The notes beneath the pieces were generated by a model. That model did no database searches, was not told where the DNA came from, and was given only the letters and a program-made list of their open reading frames with translations. From Pelagibacteraceae bacterium (lineage in GTDB: Bacteria; Pseudomonadota; Alphaproteobacteria; HIMB59; GCA-002718135), in contig JAGFWP010000007.1 of the NCBI GenBank assembly GCA_017639935.1, positions 1 through 49,061 on the forward strand: a stretch of 49,061 nt of DNA. The letters run 5' to 3'. Positions within the stretch are counted from its first letter, which is position 1; each line of letters begins with the position of its first letter. A program made the position numbers and the translations under genes. Shown in pieces: positions 26,649 through 36,698 of the stretch.

Positions 26649-29575
26649 TATGCACTTAATCTTTCATTTGATGGATCAATAAATACGGGATTTGTTATTT
26701 CTACTTCAATTGCTTTGTTTGGCATGGGTGCATATATCTTTAATCCTTTTTTCTTTATTCCTTCTTTAACTAGAGCGAGGGCAATTGACCTGCCTAAATT
26801 AGGTGAATAATAGCTTGATGTTACATGTCCAACCATTTCCATGGGTACGGGAGTAATCTTTTCAACAAGTTGGGATCCTTCTTCTAAAATCTCATTTGGA
26901 TCTTTTGTTAAGATTCCTACAAGTTGTTTACGATCTTCTCTGATTGTATCACTTCTGTATAAGGCTCTTTTACCAATAAAATCATATTTTTTTTTGCTGA
27001 CTATCCAGCTCATATCTAAATCTATGGGCGTAACAGAGCCATCGGTTTCTTGCCCCACAATTATAAACCCCTTTTCTGCACGAAGAACATGCATAGCCTC
27101 TGTTCCATATGGAGTAATGTTATATTCATTACCTAAATCAAAACATTTCTCCCACAATGCCTTCCCGTAACTCGAAGGTACGTTTATTTCATAACACATC
27201 TCCCCTGTAAAACTAATACGCATGACACGACAGTGAACATCATCTATCCCGATATTTTGAAAACTCATATGCGGAAAATTATCTTTAGAAAAGTCGTGAT
27301 TTGGACAAAGTTTATTCATAAGTTTAGGAGCATAAGGTCCGTTAATACTGATTGTAGCAAACTGTTCAGTTACCGATGTTAAATAAACTTTAAGCTCCGG
27401 CCATTCTGTTTGAAGCCAATCTTCCAATTTACTCATTACGCTTGCAGCATTTCCGGTTGTTGTGGTCATGACATAATGATTTTCTCCAAGTCTGCTAGTC
27501 ACACCATCGTCAATTACCATGCCATCATCACCGAGCATCAATCCATAACGACATTTTCCTATGTCAAGTTTGGACCATGCATTTGTATAAACCCGGTTAA
27601 GAAATTCGCTAGCATCCCTCCCTTTAACATCAATTTTACCCAAAGTAGATGCATCTAGTATGCCAATTCCCTCTCTTGTTGCTTTAACTTCTCGATTAAC
27701 TGCTTGAAGTATGCCTTCGTTTTCTATTGGGTAATACCATGCCCTTTTCCATTGTCCCACATCTTCAAATTTAGCTCCACAATCAACATGCCACTGATGC
27801 ATTGGGGTTGTTCTTTCTACATCAAAAAATTCTTTTATATGTCTTCCTGCCATTGCTCCGAAAGTCACAGGGGTATATGGCAATCTAAAAGTGGTGGTTC
27901 CTAGTTTATGAATTGGCACGCCTGACAAGTCGGAAATGATACCAAGGGCATTAATATTTCCTATTTTACCCTGATCTGTTGCCATTCCGGTGGTTGTGTA
28001 ACGTTTTATATGCTCAATCGATCTATATCCTTCTCTTAGCGCAAGTTTTATATCCTTAGCTGTTACATCATTTTGGAAGTCAACAAACATTTTAGTTCTG
28101 CCGAAATGCTTATTTGAAGGAACAATCCAAAGATGTTTTAATTTGTCATAAAAAATTTTTTCTGAATTTATTCTAGATTTCACATCAATTTTTTTTCCGA
28201 ATTCAGTTAACAAACCAGATATTTTTGAATAAGTTTCCTTAAGAATTTCATCTAATTCAAAAGTACCGTTACAGGCACCAATTGAAATTTCATTCTGAAA
28301 CGACTTGTCCGGGATAAATGTCGCATCAGATTCTCTGTAAAACAATATACCCTTAGATTGTGAAAATAGATGAACAGTAGGCGTCCAACCCCCTGATACA
28401 CAAAGAAGATCACAGGATAGTTTTTTAGACCTGCCAATTGCTTTATCTAAGCTTTCATCTAACTCACTAATTATAACTGAATTAATTTTTTTTCTTCCTT
28501 TAGTATCAATTACAGCATGATTGAAAAAAATTTTAATTCCTAATTTCTCTGCTTTTTTTGCAAGATCGCCATTTGAATTTTTGCGCACATCAATTACTGC
28601 TTGCACCTCAACTTCTTGTTTATAAAAAAAATCAATCGCAGTCTGATAAGCAGTATCGTTATTTGTAAAAATAACAATTTTTTTTATATCTTTAGCAGAA
28701 CAATGATTTTGGTATTTTCGGGCACTGTTTGCCAACATAATACCTGGCCTGTCATTATTATCAAAAGTCAAAAAACGCTCAATTGAACCTGTAGCCAATA
28801 CAACTTTTGTAGCTCTTATTTTCCAAATGATTTGCCTTATTTTTGCATTATTAATTTTTTGGCAAGCAAGCAAATAATTAGAATGCATATATGCAAAAAC
28901 TGTTGAATTTTTTATAATTTTGAAATTATCTTTATTATTTTGCTCCTCTAATTCTTTTATAAGAACTTCATGAGTTTTGAAGGAATCAGTATTCAAACAT
29001 TGACCTCCCAACTCAGGATGTTGTTCTATGATTAATACTTTCAAATTTGCTTTTGCTAGTAGTTTTGCGGCATACAATCCACTAATTCCCCCTCCTACAA
29101 CCAATATATCACAGTGATAGTGAAAATGTTCATATTGATGAGGGTCATCCTTTGTTGGCGACCTTCCTAATCCAGCAGCTTGTCTAATCAAATATTCATA
29201 TTTCTCCCAATATTTTGGAGGCCACATAAAAGTCTTGTAATAAAATCCTGAGGGAAAAAAGCGAGAAAATAAATCATTTACTGACCCAAGGTCAAAATTT
29301 AAGGATGGCCAATTATTCTGTGAAGTGGCATTTAATCCTTCATAAATTTTAATTTCTGTTGCTCTTACATTAGGCTCAGTAATTTCACCCGACTCTAATT
29401 GAATTATTGCATTTGGCTCTTCACTGCCAGCACTAATCATTCCTCTTGGTCTATGGTATTTAAAACTTCTTCCAACTAAAAAGACACCATTTCTGATTAA
29501 CGCGCTTGCAAGCGTGTCTCCTTCAAAACCAGAATATTTTTTTCCATCAAAAGTAAAAGAAATTTTTTTGTTCAT
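26648..29575 (-). CDS. soxA: Sarcosine oxidase alpha subunit
   Basis: A 975-residue alpha subunit. It has an N-terminal ferredoxin-like segment (KISFTFDGKKYSGFEGDT), an FAD/NAD Rossmann domain (LVVGGGISGLYAAKLLAKAN near 156-175), and a C-terminal GcvT-like THF domain (about 585-960; ATREGIGILDASTLGKIDV). In the tetramer it binds NAD and tetrahydrofolate and turns the methyl of sarcosine into 5,10-methylene-THF, with glycine as the product. Length fits the known alpha subunits (about 965-1000). It lies in the soxB-soxD-soxA-soxG order, with 2 bp between soxD and soxA. Confidence 0.96.
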   Translation of the reverse strand: MNKKISFTFDGKKYSGFEGDTLASALIRNGVFLVGRSFKYHRPRGMISAGSEEPNAIIQLESGEITEPNVRATEIKIYEGLNATSQNNWPSLNFDLGSVNDLFSRFFPSGFYYKTFMWPPKYWEKYEYLIRQAAGLGRSPTKDDPHQYEHFHYHCDILVVGGGISGLYAAKLLAKANLKVLIIEQHPELGGQCLNTDSFKTHEVLIKELEEQNNKDNFKIIKNSTVFAYMHSNYLLACQKINNAKIRQIIWKIRATKVVLATGSIERFLTFDNNDRPGIMLANSARKYQNHCSAKDIKKIVIFTNNDTAYQTAIDFFYKQEVEVQAVIDVRKNSNGDLAKKAEKLGIKIFFNHAVIDTKGRKKINSVIISELDESLDKAIGRSKKLSCDLLCVSGGWTPTVHLFSQSKGILFYRESDATFIPDKSFQNEISIGACNGTFELDEILKETYSKISGLLTEFGKKIDVKSRINSEKIFYDKLKHLWIVPSNKHFGRTKMFVDFQNDVTAKDIKLALREGYRSIEHIKRYTTTGMATDQGKIGNINALGIISDLSGVPIHKLGTTTFRLPYTPVTFGAMAGRHIKEFFDVERTTPMHQWHVDCGAKFEDVGQWKRAWYYPIENEGILQAVNREVKATREGIGILDASTLGKIDVKGRDASEFLNRVYTNAWSKLDIGKCRYGLMLGDDGMVIDDGVTSRLGENHYVMTTTTGNAASVMSKLEDWLQTEWPELKVYLTSVTEQFATISINGPYAPKLMNKLCPNHDFSKDNFPHMSFQNIGIDDVHCRVMRISFTGEMCYEINVPSSYGKALWEKCFDLGNEYNITPYGTEAMHVLRAEKGFIIVGQETDGSVTPIDLDMSWIVSKKKYDFIGKRALYRSDTIREDRKQLVGILTKDPNEILEEGSQLVEKITPVPMEMVGHVTSSYYSPNLGRSIALALVKEGIKKKGLKIYAPMPNKAIEVEITNPVFIDPSNERLSA

Positions 29576-29577
29576 TA

Positions 29578-29931
29578 TTATTTTTTTGTGTATGAAGTTG
29601 AAATATTTCCAGAACCTATAGAGGTTTCTCCAGATGGAGTTTTAGGAGCAATTCCAGTAACAATAGGCGGTTGCTCTCCCATATTATAGATTTTTAAAAT
29701 TTCATCAGTCGCAGTGTTTCTAGTTACATTAAACCATCGACGACATCCATTTGAATGATTCCATCTTTCAAATTGAATTCCTTTTATGTTTTTTCTCATA
29801 AAAAGATAATCAGCCCATTGATCATCTGTCAGATCTGGAGGATTTTTTGGACGAACTATGTGCGCTTCTCCTCCACAATTAAATTCACTTTGATCTCTTT
29901 CTCCACAATAAGGACATTTAATTAAAAACAT
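29578..29931 (-). CDS. soxD: Sarcosine oxidase delta subunit
   Basis: The 117-residue zinc-binding delta subunit of heterotetrameric sarcosine oxidase. It begins MFLIKCPYCGERDQSEF (Cys6, Cys9), and a further His and Cys lie in WNHSNGCRRWFNV (56-68), together forming the zinc site. GEAHIVRP and DDQWADYLFMRKNIKG are characteristic. It stabilises the complex. It sits between soxB (5 bp away) and soxA (2 bp away). Confidence 0.95.
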   Translation of the reverse strand: MFLIKCPYCGERDQSEFNCGGEAHIVRPKNPPDLTDDQWADYLFMRKNIKGIQFERWNHSNGCRRWFNVTRNTATDEILKIYNMGEQPPIVTGIAPKTPSGETSIGSGNISTSYTKK

Positions 29932-29936
29932 ATTAA

Positions 29937-31199
29937 TTAATGGGCAACTGCTGCTGCGCCGTGTTCATCCACTAGTTCACCGCTTGAAAAACGATTGATA
30001 GTAAAAGGGACATTAAGTTTGTGTGGTTCATCGTTTGCGATTGTATGGGCAAAAACCCATCCTGATCCCGGGGTCGCCTTAAAGCCTCCAGTGCCCCAAC
30101 CACAATTAAAATACAATCCATTGATGTGTGTTTTGCTAATTATAGGACTTGCATCGGGGCATATATCAACAATACCCCCCCAATGCCGAAGCATTTTCAT
30201 TCTTGAGAAAAGTGGAAATAGTTCAACAACTGCTGTTATGGTATCTTCTACGATATTAAAACCACCGCGTTGCGTGTAGGATGTGTATCCATCCGTTCCA
30301 GCTCCAATAACCAACTCACCTTTATCCGATTGAGAAACATAAGCATGAATTGTATTTGACATTACAACAGTATCAATCACAGGCTTCACGGGCTCTGAAA
30401 CCAAGGCTTGCAGAGGCCTGCTCTCCAACGGAAGTCGAATACCCACCATATTTGCAATAACACTAGAATGACCAGCTGCTACAACACCAATTTTTTTTGA
30501 TTTGATTGATCCTCTAGTGGTTTCAATTCCAATGACTTGGCCATTATTGACATTTAAGCTTGTTACTTCACAATTTTGAATAATATCAACACCCATTGCA
30601 TCAGCGCCTCTAGCGTAACCCCAAGCAACGGCATCATGTCTTGCAGTGCCTCCGCGGCGTTGTAACGTGGCTCCCATAACGGGATAGCGAATATTGGGCG
30701 AGATATTAATAATAGGGCAAAATTCTTTTACCTCTTTTGTGTTTAACCACTCACAATCAATGTCATTTAACCGATTAGCATGCCAACGACGCTTTAATTC
30801 TCTTACGTCATGAAGGGTGTGCGCTACATTCATCACTCCTCGTTGGGAGAACATAACATTGTAATTTAATTCTTGAGACATTCCTTCCCATAATTTTAAA
30901 GCATGTTCATATAGTGCTGCGCTTTGATCCCACAAGTAATTAGATCTTATAATTGTGGTATTTCGTCCTGTATTACCTCCACCAATCCATCCTTTTTCAA
31001 TTACAGCGATATTGGTTAAACCATGATTTTTTGCTAGATAATAAGCTGTAGTTAGGCCGTGACCTCCGCCTCCGATAATAATAGCATCATAATTGTTTTT
31101 AGGCTCAGGAGACCTCCAAACAGGTTGCCAATTCTCATGATAAGAAAAAGCATTCTTTATAAGAGAAAAAATTGAATATTTTTTTGGTTTTTTATGCAT
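29937..31199 (-). CDS. soxB: Sarcosine oxidase beta subunit
   Basis: A 420-residue beta subunit holding the sarcosine-oxidising flavin site. The FAD-binding motif [18 protein letters not shown] (about 40-57) is followed by [15 protein letters not shown], and [19 protein letters not shown] (near 180) carries the His that links covalently to FMN in this family. This subunit oxidises sarcosine in the tetramer with alpha, gamma and delta. It is the first of the four sox genes and follows fhs by 32 bp, so formyl-THF synthesis and sarcosine demethylation share an operon. Confidence 0.96.
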   Translation of the reverse strand: MHKKPKKYSIFSLIKNAFSYHENWQPVWRSPEPKNNYDAIIIGGGGHGLTTAYYLAKNHGLTNIAVIEKGWIGGGNTGRNTTIIRSNYLWDQSAALYEHALKLWEGMSQELNYNVMFSQRGVMNVAHTLHDVRELKRRWHANRLNDIDCEWLNTKEVKEFCPIINISPNIRYPVMGATLQRRGGTARHDAVAWGYARGADAMGVDIIQNCEVTSLNVNNGQVIGIETTRGSIKSKKIGVVAAGHSSVIANMVGIRLPLESRPLQALVSEPVKPVIDTVVMSNTIHAYVSQSDKGELVIGAGTDGYTSYTQRGGFNIVEDTITAVVELFPLFSRMKMLRHWGGIVDICPDASPIISKTHINGLYFNCGWGTGGFKATPGSGWVFAHTIANDEPHKLNVPFTINRFSSGELVDEHGAAAVAH

Positions 31200-31231
31200 T
31201 TGTTATAGTTATAAATATTTCTATAACAGTT

Positions 31232-32893
31232 TTAGAAAAGTCCTTCAATTTCCCCGTCATCATTTAAACGAATTGAATTAGCTGCAGGAACTCTTGGAAG
31301 TCCTGGCATTGTCATAATTTCTCCACACACAACGACAATAAACTCAGCCCCGCTTGAAAGACGAACTTCTCTGATTGGCATGCTATGATTTAATGGAGCG
31401 CCCTTTAGTGAAGGATCAGTAGAAAAGCTATATTGTGTTTTTGCAATACAAACAGGAAAGTGCCCATAACCATCACTTTCAAATTGTTTTAATTGGTTCC
31501 GTATTTTTGTGTCCGCAACAACATCTTTAGCACCATAAATTTTAGTAGCAATAGTTTTAATTTTATCAAATAATGAAATTTTTTCCTCGTAAAGAACTTT
31601 GAAAGTATTTTTGCTGTCCGCAAGTCCAACAACTTTTTTTGCAAGTTCGGTCGCTCCCCCACCTCCTTTAGTCCAATGATAGCAAGGCACAGATTCCACT
31701 CCCAAGTTTGCACACTCTTTTTGTAGCGTTTTCATTTCATTATCTGTATCTGTAACAAAATGATTTATAGCTATGATTATAGGTAGACCAAACTTTTTAA
31801 TATTAGATATATGACGTTTTAAATTAGACATCCCTGACTTAACTGCATCCGCATTTTCTTTACAAAGATCATCTTTGTTAACACCGCCATGCATTTTTAA
31901 CGCTCGTATAGTCGCCACCAAGACTACCGCATCAGGAGTTAATTCTGCCTTACGGCATTTAATATCAAAAAATTTTTCAGCCCCGAGATCAGCTCCAAAT
32001 CCAGCTTCTGTGATAACATAGTCAGATAATCGAAGGCTTGTTTTTGTAGCGATTACACTGTTACATCCATGAGCTATGTTTGCAAAAGGACCTCCATGAA
32101 TGATAGCGGGATTGTTCTCAAGTGTTTGAACTAAATTGGGCATCAAAGCTTGCTTTAGCAAAACTGTCATCGGGCCTTCTGCTTTTAAATCCTTTGCCAA
32201 AATTGCTTTTTTATCCCGTGTGTATGCAACAGTGATATTACCTAATCGTTTTTCTAAATCTTTAAGATCAGTAGCTAGACAAAAAATTGCCATCACTTCA
32301 GAAGCAACGGTTATATTAAATTCATCTTGTCGAGGATATCCATTAGCGACACCTCCAAGATTTACTGTTATTTCTCTTAAAGCCCTGTCATTGAGATCCA
32401 CACATCTTTTCAATAATACTCGCCTAACATCAATGTCTAATTTGTTTCCCCAATAGATGTGGTTATCAATTAATGATGCTAAGAGATTGTTGGCAGAAGT
32501 AATCGCGTGAAAGTCTCCTGTAAAATGTAAATTTATATGCTCCATTGGCACAACTTGAGCATAGCCCCCACCAGCCGCTCCGCCTTTCATTCCAAAACTT
32601 GGACCAAGACTTGGCTCTCGTAAACAGACAATGCTTTGTTTACCAATTTTGCACAGACCATCATTGAGCCCAACAGATGTTGTTGTTTTGCCTTCTCCAG
32701 CTTTAGTTGGCGTAATAGCAGTGACTAAAATAAGTTTAGATTTTTTTTTGGGAATATTTTTTATTGATTTGAAATCAATCTTAGCAATATGAGGACCATA
32801 AGCACGCAAGTCATTATCTTGTATATTTAATTTTGATGCGATTTCTTTAATATGTTTTTTATTCGCTTTACGTGCAATCTCAATGTCTGACAT
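31232..32893 (-). CDS. fhs: Formate--tetrahydrofolate ligase
   Basis: A 553-residue enzyme that makes 10-formyl-THF from formate, THF and ATP, or the reverse. The P-loop-like ATP site [20 protein letters not shown] (61-80) is unmistakable, followed by [19 protein letters not shown] (92-110) and the fold-typical [11 protein letters not shown]. Length equals the family norm. Set before soxBDAG, its direction here is probably toward ATP and formate from one-carbon units released by demethylation. That fits its use as the outlet of methylene-THF oxidation, but only biochemistry could fix the direction. Confidence 0.97.
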   Translation of the reverse strand: MSDIEIARKANKKHIKEIASKLNIQDNDLRAYGPHIAKIDFKSIKNIPKKKSKLILVTAITPTKAGEGKTTTSVGLNDGLCKIGKQSIVCLREPSLGPSFGMKGGAAGGGYAQVVPMEHINLHFTGDFHAITSANNLLASLIDNHIYWGNKLDIDVRRVLLKRCVDLNDRALREITVNLGGVANGYPRQDEFNITVASEVMAIFCLATDLKDLEKRLGNITVAYTRDKKAILAKDLKAEGPMTVLLKQALMPNLVQTLENNPAIIHGGPFANIAHGCNSVIATKTSLRLSDYVITEAGFGADLGAEKFFDIKCRKAELTPDAVVLVATIRALKMHGGVNKDDLCKENADAVKSGMSNLKRHISNIKKFGLPIIIAINHFVTDTDNEMKTLQKECANLGVESVPCYHWTKGGGGATELAKKVVGLADSKNTFKVLYEEKISLFDKIKTIATKIYGAKDVVADTKIRNQLKQFESDGYGHFPVCIAKTQYSFSTDPSLKGAPLNHSMPIREVRLSSGAEFIVVVCGEIMTMPGLPRVPAANSIRLNDDGEIEGLF

Positions 32894-32993
32894 AAGTAAT
32901 CAAAAAAATTTTCCTGTTTCTATAGAGTAATTTATTAGCATAGAAAATATTAATTTTGTCATAGGGAAGAAAAGGGCGGACATTTTAGTTTAT

Positions 32994-33896
32994 TCATTCA
33001 GATATAGGCCTAAATTCATTATTAGAGTTAATTTCTAATGTAGAATTACTTATCAGATTTAACCATTCAGAAGTTTTCTTTATACCACCGAAAGCAAAAA
33101 AATGAAGTTTACATAATTTGGAAGAAGGATTACTGTATTTATAATCAGCAAGGTCGGTAATTAATTTATTTGGCGTTCTTGTAGTTGCTAATTTTGTGAA
33201 GTTCATTGCTTGTTTTGATAGAAAGCGTATTGTATTACCTATCCCACATGAAGTTGCGTAATAAACCAGAGTTTTAAGTGTTGCCGGCCCAGGAATCCCT
33301 GTATGAATCTCTAAACAGTTATTTAAAGTTTCCAGATGTTTTTCCCACTTAAGAAAGGAAGAAACGTCAAAAATAAATTGTGTAGTTAAATACATTTTAT
33401 AATCAACATTTTTGGAAAATTTATTTTTTTCAATAATTGCTCTATCAAGTTCTTCATCCGATACATTAGAATTTCCTTCAGGATGTCCAGCAAGCCCAAC
33501 TTCCTTAAAATTATATTTTGAAAGCAAGTCAGTTTGCAAGACATCAAGACTTGAAGTCATATTTCCTTTTTGATTTCCATCTCCACCAATAACAAATATT
33601 TTTTCACATCCAGCAATTTCTGATAAGGCGCCAATGTAATTCTCTAGTTGTGAATTGTCCATAAAGTTTCTTGCAGGCAAGTGAGGAATAGCTCTAATTT
33701 TCTCTTTATTTAATTTTTTTGCAGTATCAATAACTCTTTCAGATTTTTCATCTGGTAAGTAAGTTATATACACATCATTTTTTTGATATAAGAATTCAGA
33801 AAAATGACCATATTTTTCATAAACTCTAGGAGTAGTTTCAATAGAGAAATCTTTTATTAAAGATTTAATGTTAATTTCTTTTTGATTTATCTTCAC
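32994..33896 (-). CDS. metF: Methylenetetrahydrofolate reductase (MetF-like)
   Basis: A 300-residue TIM-barrel flavoprotein of the MTHFR family. It matches at RAIPHLPARN, FVIGGDGNQKGNMTSSLDVL, EVGLAGHPEGN, AEE-like segments, and the C-terminal GIPGPATLKTLVYYATSCGIG, in which PGP is a typical MTHFR feature. It interconverts 5,10-methylene-THF and 5-methyl-THF. The gene precedes fhs by 100 bp in a cluster for one-carbon oxidation, so it may oxidise 5-methyl-THF coming from a DmdA-like reaction; the usual reverse direction feeds methionine synthesis. The direction is inferred from neighbours only. No methionine synthase is in the window. Confidence 0.85.
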   Translation of the reverse strand: MKINQKEINIKSLIKDFSIETTPRVYEKYGHFSEFLYQKNDVYITYLPDEKSERVIDTAKKLNKEKIRAIPHLPARNFMDNSQLENYIGALSEIAGCEKIFVIGGDGNQKGNMTSSLDVLQTDLLSKYNFKEVGLAGHPEGNSNVSDEELDRAIIEKNKFSKNVDYKMYLTTQFIFDVSSFLKWEKHLETLNNCLEIHTGIPGPATLKTLVYYATSCGIGNTIRFLSKQAMNFTKLATTRTPNKLITDLADYKYSNPSSKLCKLHFFAFGGIKKTSEWLNLISNSTLEINSNNEFRPISE

Positions 33897-34016
33897 GTGT
33901 ATTATTTTGAATATCTATAAAAAATAGTTGTTTTGTAATCCATATATAAAATTAGCTCTTGAAGATTTTTGTAAAAAAATGTTTATTTAAAATATGTTTG
34001 CATATATATGTTTTAT

Positions 34017-34211
34017 ATGGCAAAAAAAACATCATTTGCTTTAAAACAATTAATCCCTGAAGACAATCCTAAAACGGGAACGAAATATATTGTTCGAAAA
34101 CCTACCAAAGGTCTTAAGGTAGCTGAAAAATTGAGAATGAAAAAATATGATCCTGTATTAAAGAAGCATGTGTGGTTTGTTGAAAAAAAAATGCCTCCAC
34201 ACAGCAAATAA
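34017..34211 (+). CDS. rpmG: 50S ribosomal protein L33 (divergent)
   Basis: A 64-residue protein whose C-terminal half KMKKYDPVLKKHVWF-like (MKKYDPVLKKHVWFVEKKMP) is clearly L33, while the N-terminal half (LIPEDNPKTGTKYIVRKPTKG) departs from the usual LSTAGTGYFYVTKKN pattern and is longer. No Cys pairs are present, so it is the zinc-free type. The start MAKK at 34017 is chosen over an ATG three codons upstream because L33 proteins begin MAK. It is divergent from metF and convergent with trcR. Confidence 0.8.
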   Translation: MAKKTSFALKQLIPEDNPKTGTKYIVRKPTKGLKVAEKLRMKKYDPVLKKHVWFVEKKMPPHSK

Positions 34212-34241
34212 TTTTTATTTACATCTTTTATTAATTTAAGT

Positions 34242-34778
34242 CTAATCTGCAGATACTTTTTTTCTGGATTTGTTTAAAGATTTTTCTAATTCTTTGTAGG
34301 AGCATAATCCAACATCCATTGGGCTTTTTGATTCTAGCACTGCTTCTCTATATGTTCCATTTCGAATGGCATCCACGGTATTCTTAGTCGATCCTGTTAA
34401 CTTAGCAATTTGAGCAGTACTCAATTCTTCTGGATAACGTTTGATTAACCATAAAATAGCATGGGGTTTTTCCTGTCGAAGAGAAATAGGTGTATATCTT
34501 GTATCTTTTTTTCTAGGCGGAAGATTGTCAATGGTGTCTGAGGAAATTAACTCTAAACGAGCAGTGGGATCCTTTTCGCATTTTATAATCTCATTCCTAG
34601 TCAATTGATTATTATCAATAGGATCATATCCCTGCAGACCTACTGCCACATCACCATCGGCAATACCTTGGACTTCTAACTCATGAAGACCACAAAACTC
34701 TGATATTTGATCAAAGGAAAGGGAGGTATTTTCAATTAACCATACTGCTGTTGCTTTTGGCATAAGTGGAAGTTTCAT
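34242..34778 (-). CDS. trcR: Cell-cycle transcriptional regulator TrcR (DUF1013)
   Basis: A 178-residue DUF1013 protein. LMPKATAVWLIENTSLSFD (5-23), EFCGLHELEVQGIADGDVA and the segment from HAILWLIKRYPEELSTAQIA to LTGSTKNTVDAIR carry two helix-turn-helix-like domains typical of the family. The family is restricted mostly to Alphaproteobacteria and is called the cell-cycle regulator TrcR. The C-terminus is Lys-rich. It is divergent from a DUF1192 gene, and 64 bp separate the start codons. Confidence 0.93.
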   Translation of the reverse strand: MKLPLMPKATAVWLIENTSLSFDQISEFCGLHELEVQGIADGDVAVGLQGYDPIDNNQLTRNEIIKCEKDPTARLELISSDTIDNLPPRKKDTRYTPISLRQEKPHAILWLIKRYPEELSTAQIAKLTGSTKNTVDAIRNGTYREAVLESKSPMDVGLCSYKELEKSLNKSRKKVSAD

Positions 34779-34842
34779 ATATAATCCAATAAATAATGAT
34801 GCAGGCCTTATAAATATAATAACATAAAATACATAGAAAAAT

Positions 34843-35025
34843 ATGGATGATTTTTTAGAATTTGATGATGAGAAAAAATCAGTAAAATCAATAAATCTAG
34901 ATGATTTTAGTGTTGAAGATTTGAGGAAATATATAAAGGAGCTAGAAGACGAAAAGAAAAGAACAGAGTTAGAAATAAAAAAAAAGAATAGATTGCTCGA
35001 AGAAGCTAAGAAATTTTTTAAATAG
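34843..35025 (+). CDS. DUF1192 family small protein
   Basis: A 60-residue protein with the family layout: an acidic N-terminus, the LDDFSVEDLRKYIKELEDE core, and a coiled coil ending in EEAKKFFK. DUF1192 is a short alphaproteobacterial family of unknown function. The gene is convergent with rpmE, whose stop codon is the next base. Confidence 0.85.
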   Translation: MDDFLEFDDEKKSVKSINLDDFSVEDLRKYIKELEDEKKRTELEIKKKNRLLEEAKKFFK

Positions 35026-35253
35026 TTATTTACTAAGTTTCAAGCCTTTAAATCTTTTCTCAAAACGGGCAACTTGACCTTCTGAATCGTTAATGTTTGC
35101 CTTGACGCCAGTCCATGCTGGATGAGATTTAGAATCGATCTCAAGTTTGAGAGTGTCTGAAGGCTTACCCCATGTAGATTTAGTTTTAAATGTCGATCCA
35201 TCAGTCATTACAACTTCAATTTCATGATAATCTGGATGAATACCTTTTTTCAT
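35026..35253 (-). CDS. rpmE: 50S ribosomal protein L31
   Basis: A 75-residue L31 with [19 protein letters not shown] at the N-terminus and the C-terminal SHPAWTG and RFEKRFKG motifs. The zinc-binding Cys pairs of the C+ form are absent, so this is the C-minus type common in Alphaproteobacteria. The gene lies 17 bp downstream of suhB on the same strand. Confidence 0.95.
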   Translation of the reverse strand: MKKGIHPDYHEIEVVMTDGSTFKTKSTWGKPSDTLKLEIDSKSHPAWTGVKANINDSEGQVARFEKRFKGLKLSK

Positions 35254-35270
35254 ATTTATTAGCCTTATAA

Positions 35271-36074
35271 TTAATCTTGATCTAAAGTAAAGTTCGATTT
35301 AGTTAAGTTTTCTTGAATTATTTTATGCAAGTTAAAATTAGAGGCTAAAATATCTTTTGATAATAAATTCCATGAATTTCCACTTGGTTCTGTAACTTTT
35401 CCTCCGGCCTCTCTTACAAGCAAAACTCCTGAAGATACATCCCACAAATTTAAATTTCTCTCCCAAAAGGCATCTAATTTACCTGATGCTACATAGGCTA
35501 GATCAATAGCAGCCGCACCCATCCTTCTAAGTCCAGAACATTTAGTTGTAATTTGTTCAATTTCATCAAGATAGTTTTCATAAGTTCTGTTAGCATGAGG
35601 TATTCCAATACCTATAACAGAATCAGCAAGAATATCTCTTTTTGATACACGAAGTCTTTTATTATTACACCAAGCCCCTTTTCCTTTAGATGCCCAAAAA
35701 AATTCATTTGTAATAGGATTAAAAATCACACCATCTGTAATTTCGTTATCAACAATTTTTGATACAACAATTCCAATCATTGGGATTCCATGAATGAAAT
35801 TTGTTGTACCATCTATAGGATCAATAACTATGATTTCATCATTGCCATCAATCTTTCCTTTTTCCTCAGAAATGTATGTAGATTTAGGATAATAATATTG
35901 AAGGGTATCAAGCAAAATCCGTTCAGTATTTAAATCAGCATTAGTTACAAAATCGCCTATATTTTTTGATTGGATTTGAAGGTTTTCAATTTCTCCGAAA
36001 TCACGTGACAGTTTTTTCCCAGCCTTCCTCACAGCTTTTTCAAATATATTTATAATTGCTGGTTGTATTTGCAT
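35271..36074 (-). CDS. suhB: Inositol-1-monophosphatase family protein (SuhB-like)
   Basis: A 267-residue phosphatase of the inositol monophosphatase superfamily. Metal-binding residues are seen in YISEEKG (67-73), [12 protein letters not shown] (85-96), and the C-terminal [15 protein letters not shown]. Members act on myo-inositol phosphates or related sugars, and SuhB in enterobacteria also joins ribosomal RNA antitermination complexes. Genes for EF-P and ribosomal proteins adjoin it. It begins 2 bp after efp. Confidence 0.93.
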   Translation of the reverse strand: MQIQPAIINIFEKAVRKAGKKLSRDFGEIENLQIQSKNIGDFVTNADLNTERILLDTLQYYYPKSTYISEEKGKIDGNDEIIVIDPIDGTTNFIHGIPMIGIVVSKIVDNEITDGVIFNPITNEFFWASKGKGAWCNNKRLRVSKRDILADSVIGIGIPHANRTYENYLDEIEQITTKCSGLRRMGAAAIDLAYVASGKLDAFWERNLNLWDVSSGVLLVREAGGKVTEPSGNSWNLLSKDILASNFNLHKIIQENLTKSNFTLDQD

Positions 36075-36076
36075 CT

Positions 36077-36646
36077 TTATTTTTTCATTTTTTCAACATA
36101 ACTAGCATCACTGGTGTTAATGATAACTTCATCGCCTATTTCTATGAATGGGGGAACAGAAGTTTTAATATTTCTTTCCAATAAGGCAGGCTTGTATGAT
36201 GAAGCCGCTGTTTGTCCTTTTACCACTGCATCAGATTCAATAACTTTAAATGATACATGGTCTGGTAAAATAATCGATACAGGAATAGAATTATGTAGTT
36301 GAATGATGATGTTGTCATTTTCCTTTAAGAACTTTGACTGAGATTCACTAATTATATCTTCTGCAATTTCTATTTGTTCAAAATTGATATTATCCATAAA
36401 ATAAAATTTATTATCGTTATTATATAAATACTGAAACTGTTTTTCATCTAGTATAGCTCTTTCAACGCTCTCAGAAGAGCGAAAACGTCCATTCATTTTA
36501 GTTCCTTCTTTTATCTCTTTCATTTCTACTTGAATATATGCCCCACCTTTACCAGGTTGAGTGTGTTGTGTTTTTAATACCCTCCACAATTTAGAATTTA
36601 TTTCTAATATATTACCAACTTTTATTTGATTTCCATCAATCTTCAT
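36077..36646 (-). CDS. efp: Elongation factor P
   Basis: A 189-residue EF-P, which rescues ribosomes stalled on polyproline. The KOW-like N-terminus has NSKLWRVLKTQHTQPGKGGA (residues 16-35), with the modifiable Lys in QPGKGG. Domains II and III include AERA-like VERAILDEKQFQYLY and the C-terminal TAASSYKPALLERN and FIEIGDEVIINTSDASYVEK. Length is typical. It lies upstream of suhB in the same direction. Confidence 0.97.
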   Translation of the reverse strand: MKIDGNQIKVGNILEINSKLWRVLKTQHTQPGKGGAYIQVEMKEIKEGTKMNGRFRSSESVERAILDEKQFQYLYNNDNKFYFMDNINFEQIEIAEDIISESQSKFLKENDNIIIQLHNSIPVSIILPDHVSFKVIESDAVVKGQTAASSYKPALLERNIKTSVPPFIEIGDEVIINTSDASYVEKMKK

Positions 36647-36698
36647 TAATTAACCTGTAACAAAAAACGCATTTCAGTTTTGTTAATTTTTTGAATCA

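Noticed and set aside
26061..31199. Sulfur oxidation (Sox) genes
   Set aside because: The gene names coincide, but the protein motifs (FMN-linked His, THF domain, zinc-binding delta subunit) are those of sarcosine oxidase.
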